7,357 nt of DNA from JAMXLO01 sp036265005 (lineage in GTDB: Bacteria; Pseudomonadota; Alphaproteobacteria; Acetobacterales; Acetobacteraceae): contig DATAPW010000355.1 in the NCBI GenBank assembly GCA_036265005.1, positions 1-7,357 on the forward strand, read 5' to 3'. Positions within the stretch are counted from its first letter, which is position 1. The number at the start of each line of letters is the position of its first letter. Shown here piece after piece: positions 1 to 4,420 of the stretch. The notes under the pieces were generated by a model, which made no database searches, was not told the DNA's origin, and saw nothing but the letters and a program-made list of their open reading frames with translations. A program made the position numbers and the translations under genes.

Positions 1-74
1 CGCGGGTAGCGATCGGCCGGATCGTCCAGAACCTGTGACGCAGGACCTTTATCCGCGTCCATCTGCGGTTCCAT
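1..74 (-). CDS. N-terminus of an unrecognised protein, cut by the window edge
   Basis: On the minus strand an ATG at 74-72 opens a frame that stays open to the window edge (24 full codons). It begins MEPQMDADKGPASQ and continues VLDDPADRYP. I do not recognise the family from so short a stretch; the residues are hydrophilic and acidic, with no signal peptide or membrane segment visible. An AAGGAAG Shine-Dalgarno-like sequence lies just upstream (AGGA ends 5 nt before the ATG), which is the main support for a real start. A second in-frame ATG (codon 5) is possible. The gene lies downstream of tRNA-His on the same strand with no obvious terminator between, so the two may share a transcript. It could still be a chance open frame, because only 74 bases are visible. 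Confidence 0.5.
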   Translation of the reverse strand, partial: MEPQMDADKGPASQVLDDPADRYP

Positions 75-112
75 ATACTTCCTTGCTACCCGGATACTTC
101 CTTGCCACCCGG
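75..112. repeat. Two tandem copies of a 19-bp unit containing a ribosome-binding sequence
   Basis: Positions 75-93 and 94-112 are direct copies of a 19-bp unit differing at one base (T versus C). Read on the minus strand, each copy carries AAGGAAG, so the Shine-Dalgarno sequence of the partial gene at 1-74 is duplicated, with the second copy ending immediately before its ATG. This looks like a recent slippage duplication. Confidence 0.8.
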
Positions 113-131
113 GGGCGGAGAATGACCGGAA

Positions 132-208
132 TGGGGCGAGCAACGGGACTCGAACCCGTGACATCCAAGACCACAACCTGGCGCTCTACCAACTGAGCTA
201 TGCCCGCC
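132..208 (-). tRNA. tRNA-His (anticodon GTG)
   Basis: The minus strand folds into a complete cloverleaf. The acceptor arms are GCGGGCA and TGCTCGC (one G-U pair), the D arm begins TAGCTCAGTTGGTAGAGC, and the anticodon stem is CCAGG/CTTGG around loop TTGTGGT, giving anticodon GTG. The T arm is ACGGG-TTCGAGT-CCCGT. Position -1 is an encoded G (208) opposite the discriminator C73 (135), the identity element specific to tRNA-His. The terminal CCA is encoded (134-132). The gene starts only 25 nt after the stop codon of the upstream aminotransferase on the same strand. Any promoter of its own must therefore lie inside that gene, or the tRNA is processed from a longer transcript. Confidence 0.97.
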
Positions 209-233
209 ATCCGAGCGCCGGCGTTTAGGCCGA

Positions 234-1427
234 TCAGCCGGCAGCCGTCAACGCTTGCGGCCGCGCCTCGGCAAAATGCCGCCGCAGCCGGGCCACCGCC
301 TCGTCCAGCACCTCGTCGCGCTTGCAGAACGCGAACCGCGCATAGTGCCGCGGCGCATCTGGCTGGTCGTAGAATGCGGTAACCGGGATCGCCGTGACCC
401 CGGCGTGCTCGGTGATGTAACGGCAGAACGCCACATCGTCACCGGCAAACCCCAGTGGGGTGAAGTCGGTGGTGACGAAGTAGCTGCCATGGGCCGGCAG
501 CACGGTCAGTCCCAGGCTGGCCAGCCCGGCGCCCAACCGGTCGCGCTTGGCCTGCAATGCTGTCCCGAGATTGGCGAAGTAGCCGTCGTCCTTGGCCAGT
601 CCGACCGCCACGGCGCGCTGCAGGTTCGGAGGCGTGGTGAACGTCAGGTTCTGGTGCGCCTTGGCCACCAGCGGCGCCAGCGTGGCCGGCGCGGTGACGT
701 AGCCAACCTTCCAGCCGGTCAGCGAGAACGTCTTGCCCGCACTGCCGATCCGCATCACCCGCTCGCGCAGCCCCGGCAGCGTCATCAGCGGGATATGCCG
801 CCAGCCGTCGAACGTCAGGTGCTCATAGACCTCGTCACATACTGCGTAGGCATCGTGCCGCACCAGCAGGTCGGCAATGAAGGCCAGTTCGGCAGCGGTG
901 AACACCTTGCCGGTGGGGTTCATCGGCGTGTTCAGCAGGATCGCCTTGGTCCTCGGCCCGAACGCCGCCGCCAGTTCGCCGCGCGGCAGCTCCCATTTCG
1001 GCGGCGCCAGCCGAACGAAGCGCGGCGTGGCGCCCAGCATGCGCACCACCGGCGCATAGGTGTCGTATAGCGGCTCGATCAGCACTGCCTCGTCGCCCGG
1101 GTCGAGCACCGCCATCAGGCTGGCGGTAATCGCCTCGGTTGCCCCGGACGTCACCACCACCTCGGTCGCCGGATCGACCTCCAGCCCGTAGAACCGGGCA
1201 TTCGCCGCCGCGACCGCCTGGCGCAGCTCCGGCACGCCGGTCATCGGCGGGTACTGGTTGCGGCCGTCCATCAAGGCGTCGGCCGCCGCCTTCAGCACGT
1301 CGACCGGCCCGTCGGTATCCGGGAACCCCTGTCCCAGGTTGATCGAGCCATGCTGCACGGCGAGCGCCGACATCACGGTGAAGATCGTGGTGCCGGTAGC
1401 AGCCAGCAGGGAATTGACGCTTTTCAC
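234..1427 (-). CDS. PLP-dependent class I/II aminotransferase (YbdL / kynurenine aminotransferase-like)
   Basis: This predicted 397-aa cytosolic fold-type I PLP enzyme transfers an amino group between an amino acid and a 2-oxo acid. Residues follow the family order: GTTIFTVMSALA and NLGQGFPD near the N-terminus, NQYPPMTGVPELR, SGATEA (about 94-99), NPTG with Asn170, DEVYEH with Asp198 and Tyr201, the Schiff-base lysine Lys232 in SAGKTFSLTGWKVGY, and the substrate-carboxylate Arg364 in YARFAF. The overall pattern resembles methionine/kynurenine aminotransferases (YbdL, KAT); relatives are often annotated as DapC or simply 'aminotransferase', so the substrate is not settled. The start is the GTG at 1427-1425 (VKSVNSLLAATGTTIF), where family similarity begins. 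The frame stays open upstream to 1754, but that part translates a palindromic repeat and is not credible protein. The ribosome-binding sequence before the GTG is weak. The gene diverges from glnB, and tRNA-His follows 25 nt after its stop. Confidence 0.9.
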   Translation of the reverse strand: MKSVNSLLAATGTTIFTVMSALAVQHGSINLGQGFPDTDGPVDVLKAAADALMDGRNQYPPMTGVPELRQAVAAANARFYGLEVDPATEVVVTSGATEAITASLMAVLDPGDEAVLIEPLYDTYAPVVRMLGATPRFVRLAPPKWELPRGELAAAFGPRTKAILLNTPMNPTGKVFTAAELAFIADLLVRHDAYAVCDEVYEHLTFDGWRHIPLMTLPGLRERVMRIGSAGKTFSLTGWKVGYVTAPATLAPLVAKAHQNLTFTTPPNLQRAVAVGLAKDDGYFANLGTALQAKRDRLGAGLASLGLTVLPAHGSYFVTTDFTPLGFAGDDVAFCRYITEHAGVTAIPVTAFYDQPDAPRHYARFAFCKRDEVLDEAVARLRRHFAEARPQALTAAG

Positions 1428-1564
1428 TTCGGGACGGGCTCCTGGGCAAGCCGCGGCAGTATGGTTCGGCCCGGACGACGCTTCAACCGGCCGGCGAGGT
1501 CCAGGCGCTAAGTGCCTAAAACTCAGGCAGTTGGCGACTTGGGTGTAGGCAAGGCGCAACAGAC

Positions 1565-1599
1565 GTCGTGACCGGGCGTGACCCGGCCACCCACGTCTT
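1565..1599 (+). repeat. Palindromic intergenic repeat, copy A
   Basis: This 35-nt element matches copy C (7299-7333) at 31 of 35 positions with no gaps, in the same orientation. It has the form GTC-purine-TG...CCGGGC...CCGGCCA-CCACGTCTT. The inner part is an inverted repeat (CCGGG/CCCGG), although this copy is more decayed than B or C. It faces copy B across an 18-nt spacer, making a convergent REP/BIME-like pair. Confidence 0.8.
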
Positions 1600-1617
1600 T
1601 GCTCCGAGCCATGCGAA

Positions 1618-1652
1618 AAGTCGTGGATGGCCGGATCAAGCCCGGCCATGAC
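1618..1652 (-). repeat. Palindromic intergenic repeat, copy B (inverted)
   Basis: On the minus strand this 35-nt element matches copy C at 31 of 35 positions without gaps. ATGGCCGG and CCGGCCAT form the arms of a hairpin. Its in-frame minus-strand reading gives MAGLDPAIHDF, a spurious peptide familiar from alphaproteobacterial annotations, which marks it as a member of a widespread intergenic repeat family. It lies 37 bp upstream of the -24 GG of the glnB promoter. Confidence 0.85.
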
Positions 1653-1688
1653 AGGGTCGGCCAGGATCGCCGTAGCCACATTGCCGCT

Positions 1689-1704
1689 TGGCACGGCGCG
1701 TGCA
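1689..1704 (+). promoter_or_regulatory. Sigma-54 (RpoN) promoter of glnB(-glnA)
   Basis: The sequence TGGCACG-GCGC-GTGCA matches the sigma-54 consensus TGGCACG-N4-TTGCW at every position except the first T of the -12 box. The invariant GG (1690-1691) and GC (1702-1703) have the required 10-bp spacing. Transcription would begin near 1714, giving a leader of about 75 nt before glnB. A sigma-54 promoter implies activation by an enhancer-binding protein, by family knowledge NtrC under nitrogen limitation. I could not see a consensus NtrC site by eye. Confidence 0.8.
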
Positions 1705-1756
1705 AACCTGTGGCGCTGCCGTTCAGCCGCCACGCGTGCCGGGCAGTCAGACAATT

Positions 1757-1789
1757 GGGAGGCCCGGTCACCCCGGGCGTTGGACGCGC
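1757..1789 (+). promoter_or_regulatory. glnB leader with distant Shine-Dalgarno and intervening hairpin
   Basis: The only strong Shine-Dalgarno-like sequence before glnB, GGGAGG (1757-1762), ends 27 nt before the ATG, too far for normal use. Between them, GCCCGG (1762-1767) pairs with CCGGGC (1773-1778) around a 5-nt loop. If this folds, the distance from the purine run to the ATG falls to about 11 nt. The alternative is simply a weak GGA (1782-1784) near the start. The structural role is inference. Confidence 0.4.
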
Positions 1790-2128
1790 ATGAAGAAAAT
1801 CGAGGCCGTCATCAAGCCGTTCAAACTGGATGAGGTGAAAGAAGCGCTGCACGAGGTGGGCCTGCAAGGCATCACGGTCGTCGAGGCCAAGGGGTTCGGG
1901 CGGCAGAAGGGCCATACCGAGCTGTACCGGGGCGCCGAATACGTGGTGGACTTCCTCCCCAAGGTGAAGATCGAAGTGGTCTGCGACGACGCCGTGGTCG
2001 AACGCGCGGTGGAGGCGATCATCAACTCCGCCCGCACCGGACGCATCGGCGACGGCAAGATCTTCGTCTCGTCAGTGGAGGAAGTGATCCGCATCCGCAC
2101 CGGCGAACGCGGCGAGGACGCCATCTGA
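1790..2128 (+). CDS. glnB: Nitrogen regulatory protein PII, GlnB
   Basis: This 112-aa protein is a trimeric cytosolic signal protein that binds ATP/ADP and 2-oxoglutarate and reports carbon/nitrogen status. The T-loop carries the uridylylation motif YRGAEY (46-51) with Tyr51. Also present are Gln39 and Lys58 (2-oxoglutarate/ATP pocket) and the C-terminal nucleotide-binding stretch TGRIGDGKIFV (83-93) with Lys90, Arg101 and Arg103. The length is exactly typical. The start is the ATG giving MKKIEAVIKPF, the canonical PII N-terminus; the upstream open frame is non-coding leader. GlnB rather than GlnK is inferred from MKKIEA (Lys3, Glu5) and from its place before glnA, the usual alphaproteobacterial glnB-glnA pair. 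By family knowledge it controls GS adenylylation through GlnE and NtrB activity. A sigma-54 promoter lies upstream. Confidence 0.96.
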   Translation: MKKIEAVIKPFKLDEVKEALHEVGLQGITVVEAKGFGRQKGHTELYRGAEYVVDFLPKVKIEVVCDDAVVERAVEAIINSARTGRIGDGKIFVSSVEEVIRIRTGERGEDAI

Positions 2129-2295
2129 ACGCGCGCCAACAGACACGCATGTAAACCGCTTTTGGCCCACGGCGGAAACCTGTAGACGGGCCGCTGCGTG
2201 AGGGGGTCGCATGGTGCGGCCCCACACATCATTTGTGCCAGGCCCCCCGACGGGATCGCCGGCGCACCATCAGGACGAGGACGGGGTAACCATAC
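2129..2295 (+). promoter_or_regulatory. glnB-glnA spacer / glnA leader with hairpin and competing pairing
   Basis: This 167-bp spacer has no T-run terminator, so read-through from glnB is plausible; a separate glnA promoter is possible but none is clear. A strong hairpin is present: GGGGTCGC (2203-2210) pairs with GCGGCCCC (2216-2223) with one G-U pair and a 5-nt loop. The loop and its 3' arm (2211-2218, ATGGTGCG) are also perfectly complementary to CGCACCAT (2263-2270), which lies just upstream of the glnA ribosome-binding region. The two structures exclude each other. The glnA Shine-Dalgarno is probably GGGG (2283-2286), 9 nt before the ATG. A regulatory role is inference. Confidence 0.45.
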
Positions 2296-3729
2296 ATGGC
2301 GAGAAAGCCTGCAGGCGCCACCAATAGCGTTGGCAAGGTGCTGGAAATGCTCACCGAGCATTCCGTGGAGTACGTGGACCTGCGGTTCACCGATCCGCGC
2401 GGCAAATGGCAGCACACCGCGCAGCATGTCTCCACCATCGACGAGGACGTGTTCCGCGATGGCATCATGTTCGACGGCTCCTCGATCGCCGGCTGGAAGG
2501 CGATCAACGAGAGCGACATGATCCTGATGCCGGATGCCGACACGGCGGTGATGGATCCGTTCTCCGCCAAGCCAAGCCTGATCGTCTTCTGCGACATCGT
2601 CGAGCCGTCCACCGGCCAACCGTACAATCGGGATCCGCGCTCCACGGCGAAGAAGGCCGAGGCCTATCTGAAATCATCCGGCGTCGGCGATACCGCGTTC
2701 TTCGGCCCCGAAGCCGAGTTCTTCGTGTTCGACAGCGTGAGGTTCGGCACCGGCGGCAACTACGGCATCTACCAGCTCGACAGCCAGGAAGGCCCGCAGT
2801 CCAGCGTCAAGGAATATCCGGAAGGCAATATGGGTCACCGGCCGTCGGTGAAGGGCGGCTATTTCCCCGTGCCGCCGGTCGACAGCGAGAGCGACCTGCG
2901 CGCCGAAATGCTGTCCACGATGGCCGAGATGGGCGTGATCGTGGAGAAGCATCACCACGAGGTGGGCCAGAGCCAGCACGAACTCGGCATGAAGTTCGGT
3001 CCGCTGACCAGCATGGCCGACGCGCTGCAGATCTACAAATACTGCATCCACAACGTGGCGCACAGCTACGGCAAGACGGCAACGTTCATGCCGAAGCCGA
3101 TCTACGGCGACAACGGCTCGGGCATGCACGTTCACCAGTCGATCTGGAAGGCTGGCAAACCGCTGTTCGCTGGCAATGCCTATGCCGACCTGTCGGAAAG
3201 CGCGCTGCACTACATCGGTGGCATCATCAAGCACGCCAAGGCGTTGAACGCCCTGACCAACCCGCTGACCAACAGCTACAAGCGGCTGATTCCGGGCTTC
3301 GAAGCGCCGGTGCTCCTGGCCTATTCGGCGCGCAACCGGTCGGCGTCCTGCCGCATCCCGTATGCCACCAACCCGAAGGCCAAGCGCGTCGAGGTACGGT
3401 TCCCGGATCCGGGCGCCAATCCATACCTCGCATTCGCCGCGATGCTGATGGCCGGGCTGGACGGCATCCGCAACAAGATCCATCCGGGCGATCCGATGGA
3501 CAAGGACCTCTACGATCTGCCGCCGGAAGAGCTCAAAGGCATCCCGACGGTATGTGGCAGCCTGCGCGAAGCGATCGGCGCGCTGGAAGCCGACCACGAG
3601 TTCCTGCTGGCCGGCGACGTGTTCAGCATCGACCAGATCGAGAGTTATATCGAACTGAAATGGACCGAGGTGTATCGTTTCGAACACACCCCGCACCCGG
3701 TCGAGTTCGAGATGTACTACTCGGTCTGA
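2296..3729 (+). CDS. glnA: Glutamine synthetase type I (GSI-beta)
   Basis: This 477-aa protein makes glutamine from glutamate, ammonia and ATP and would form the usual cytosolic dodecamer. Visible hallmarks include DLRFTDPRGKWQH in the N-terminal beta-grasp domain, DGSSIAGW (60-67), and metal ligands Glu139/Glu141 in FGPEAEFFVFD. Further along are Glu222 and Glu229 in HHHEVGQSQHELG, His278 in NGSGMHVHQS, the glutamate/ATP-binding arginines in SARNRSASCRIP (344-355), and Glu366/Arg368 in VEVRFPDPGANPYLAF. Tyr406 in MDKDLYDLPPEE is the adenylylation site, so activity should be switched off by GlnE when nitrogen is plentiful. The protein is a few residues longer than the usual 468-471, mostly from a short N-terminal extension (MARKPAGATNSV). 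It follows glnB by 167 bp and is closed by a strong terminator. No defect is seen. Confidence 0.98.
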   Translation: MARKPAGATNSVGKVLEMLTEHSVEYVDLRFTDPRGKWQHTAQHVSTIDEDVFRDGIMFDGSSIAGWKAINESDMILMPDADTAVMDPFSAKPSLIVFCDIVEPSTGQPYNRDPRSTAKKAEAYLKSSGVGDTAFFGPEAEFFVFDSVRFGTGGNYGIYQLDSQEGPQSSVKEYPEGNMGHRPSVKGGYFPVPPVDSESDLRAEMLSTMAEMGVIVEKHHHEVGQSQHELGMKFGPLTSMADALQIYKYCIHNVAHSYGKTATFMPKPIYGDNGSGMHVHQSIWKAGKPLFAGNAYADLSESALHYIGGIIKHAKALNALTNPLTNSYKRLIPGFEAPVLLAYSARNRSASCRIPYATNPKAKRVEVRFPDPGANPYLAFAAMLMAGLDGIRNKIHPGDPMDKDLYDLPPEELKGIPTVCGSLREAIGALEADHEFLLAGDVFSIDQIESYIELKWTEVYRFEHTPHPVEFEMYYSV

Positions 3730-3756
3730 CGCGGCCGCTCCGTATCGAGCCTGCCG

Positions 3757-3797
3757 GCGCCCCGCCGTTCGCAAGGACGGCGGGGCGCTGCGCTTTT
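3757..3797 (+). terminator. Rho-independent terminator of glnA
   Basis: A perfect 12-bp GC-rich stem joins GCGCCCCGCCGT (3757-3768) and ACGGCGGGGCGC (3777-3788) around an 8-nt loop. It is followed by TGCGC and a run of four T residues ending at 3797. It lies 27 nt after the glnA stop and separates the glnB-glnA unit from glnK-amtB. Confidence 0.88.
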
Positions 3798-3806
3798 ACA
3801 CCACGC

Positions 3807-3825
3807 CTGCCCGTTATTTGGGCAG
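3807..3825 (+). other. Small stem-loop after the glnA terminator
   Basis: CTGCCC (3807-3812) pairs perfectly with GGGCAG (3820-3825) around a 7-nt AT-rich loop. No T-run follows. Function unknown; it may be a backup part of the glnA 3' end or a protein-binding palindrome. Confidence 0.45.
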
Positions 3826-3850
3826 AATAAGCTTCTAAAGGCGACCCAAC

Positions 3851-3873
3851 CGCTTCGCCCCGCAGGCGAAGCG
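3851..3873 (+). other. Perfect 9-bp stem-loop upstream of glnK
   Basis: CGCTTCGCC (3851-3859) pairs perfectly with GGCGAAGCG (3865-3873) around loop CCGCA. No T-run lies on either side, so it is not an ordinary terminator. It abuts palindromic repeat copy E. Function unknown. Confidence 0.5.
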
Positions 3874-3899
3874 TCACAGCCGGCCCTGTTCCGGCCATC
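3873..3899 (+). repeat. Palindromic intergenic repeat, degenerate copy E
   Basis: This 27-nt stretch begins GTCA and ends CCGGCCATC. It matches the first 27 positions of copy C (7299-7325) at 21 positions without gaps. Its 3' arm TTCCGGCCATC (3889-3899) is perfectly complementary to GATGGCCGGAA (3923-3933) in copy D, so E and D can form an 11-bp stem. A small CGGCA/TGCCG hairpin (3905-3917) sits inside that loop. Confidence 0.6.
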
Positions 3900-3921
3900 G
3901 CCGCCGGCATCGTGCCGCGAC

Positions 3922-3948
3922 GGATGGCCGGAAGCAGCCCGCCATGAC
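3922..3948 (-). repeat. Palindromic intergenic repeat, degenerate copy D (inverted)
   Basis: Read on the plus strand, GGATGGCCGGA, then AGCCC, then GCCATGAC align with copy B: 24 of 28 columns match, with one gap. The orientation is the same as B and opposite to copy E just upstream. E-D therefore repeats the facing arrangement of A-B upstream of glnB. Confidence 0.7.
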
Positions 3949-3972
3949 GAAATGCGCCGGCTCACGCGGTCG

Positions 3973-3988
3973 CGGCATGATTCTTGAT
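3973..3988 (+). promoter_or_regulatory. Weak sigma-54 promoter candidate for glnK-amtB
   Basis: CGGCATG-ATTC-TTGAT resembles TGGCACG-N4-TTGCW: GGCA, a G at the end of the -24 box, and TTG of the -12 box match, with correct spacing. The normally invariant GC is GA here, a serious mismatch. A start near 3998 would give a leader of roughly 57 nt. It is listed because glnK-amtB operons are commonly RpoN/NtrC-dependent and no better match was found in this gap. Confidence 0.3.
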
Positions 3989-4055
3989 AGGCAGCCAATA
4001 CGACCGTCCCGCCGATCGGTGGCGGCGGCGTGGAGCGCAATCAAGGGGCAGCGAC

Positions 4056-4394
4056 ATGAAGCTGATCATGGCCATCATCAAGCCCTTCAAGCTTGACGAC
4101 GTGCGCGAGGCACTGACGCCACTCGGCGTACAGGGCCTCACCGTCTCGGAGGTGAAGGGCTTCGGCAGGCAAAAGGGACAGACCGAAATCTACCGCGGCG
4201 CCGAGTACCACGTGAACTTCCTGCCGAAGGTGAAGATCGAGGTCGTGGTGCCCGCGGATCTCACCGACCAGGTGATCGAGGCGATCGCCAAGGCGGCCCA
4301 CACCGGCAAGATCGGTGACGGCAAGATCTTCGTGCTCGACATCGAACGCGCCGTGCGGATCCGCACCGGCGAAGTCGACGCAGCGGCACTCTGA
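4056..4394 (+). CDS. glnK: Nitrogen regulatory protein PII, GlnK
   Basis: This is the second 112-aa PII protein of the window. It has the full set of family residues: Gln39, Lys58, uridylylation motif YRGAEY with Tyr51, and TGKIGDGKIFV (83-93) with Lys90, Arg101 and Arg103. The N-terminus MKLIMAIIKPFKLDDV is of GlnK/GlnZ type and differs from the neighbouring GlnB (MKKIEAV). Other differences are in the T-loop flank (QTEIYRGAEYHVNF versus HTELYRGAEYVVDF) and at the C-terminus. The start is set by AAGGGG at 4043-4048, 7 nt before the ATG. It precedes amtB by 26 nt, the classic glnK-amtB operon. Known role: at high nitrogen, de-uridylylated GlnK inserts its T-loop (Arg47 at the tip) into the AmtB pores and blocks ammonium uptake. 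Confidence 0.95.
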   Translation: MKLIMAIIKPFKLDDVREALTPLGVQGLTVSEVKGFGRQKGQTEIYRGAEYHVNFLPKVKIEVVVPADLTDQVIEAIAKAAHTGKIGDGKIFVLDIERAVRIRTGEVDAAAL

Positions 4395-4420
4395 ACGAGC
4401 AAACAAGGGAAATTGGAACG

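Larger units (their letters stand above)
1428..1789. other. Divergent intergenic region between aminotransferase and glnB
   Basis: This 362-bp stretch has no credible gene; frames running through it are extensions of the flanking genes. From left to right it holds: the aminotransferase upstream region (no convincing sigma-70 boxes seen); a short inverted repeat TGCCT/AGGCA at 1513-1517 and 1525-1529, in which neighbouring AGGC/GCCT words allow alternative pairings; two facing palindromic repeats at 1565-1599 and 1618-1652; a sigma-54 promoter at 1689-1704; and a hairpin at 1762-1778 in the glnB leader. No clear NtrC-type GCACC-N5-GGTGC site was found by eye. Confidence 0.8.
3730..4055. other. 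glnA-glnK intergenic region
   Basis: This 326-bp stretch holds no credible gene. It contains the glnA terminator (3757-3797), hairpins at 3807-3825 and 3851-3873, a facing pair of degenerate palindromic repeats (3873-3899 and 3922-3948), a weak sigma-54 candidate (3973-3988), and the glnK Shine-Dalgarno AAGGGG at 4043-4048. Confidence 0.8.

Noticed and set aside
255..1070. Long plus-strand open frame opposite the aminotransferase (271 codons)
   Set aside because: It is Arg/Gln-rich and low complexity, the usual mirror of a GC-rich gene. The minus-strand product has all catalytic residues.
1428..1754. N-terminal extension of the aminotransferase (frame open up to an ATG at 1754)
   Set aside because: The added 109 residues translate palindromic repeats A/B (MAGLDPAIH) and leader DNA. 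Family similarity begins only at VKSVNSLL.
1688..1789. Upstream extension of GlnB by 34 residues
   Set aside because: PII proteins begin at MKKIEAVIKPF, and the extension would start inside the sigma-54 promoter.
2129..2295. Known glutamine riboswitch upstream of glnA
   Set aside because: Known glutamine riboswitches are described mainly from cyanobacteria and related metagenomes, and I see no match to their conserved core.
2406..3830. 474-codon overlapping frame inside glnA on the same strand
   Set aside because: It is Arg-rich with no domain; it arises from third-position GC bias in glnA, which is intact in its own frame.
3884..3899. Another GG-N10-GC spacing upstream of glnK
   Set aside because: Few other consensus bases match, and it falls within repeat copy E.
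3984..4055. Upstream extension of GlnK by 24 residues
   Set aside because: The canonical MKLIMAIIKPF start has an ideal Shine-Dalgarno (AAGGGG, 7 nt away).
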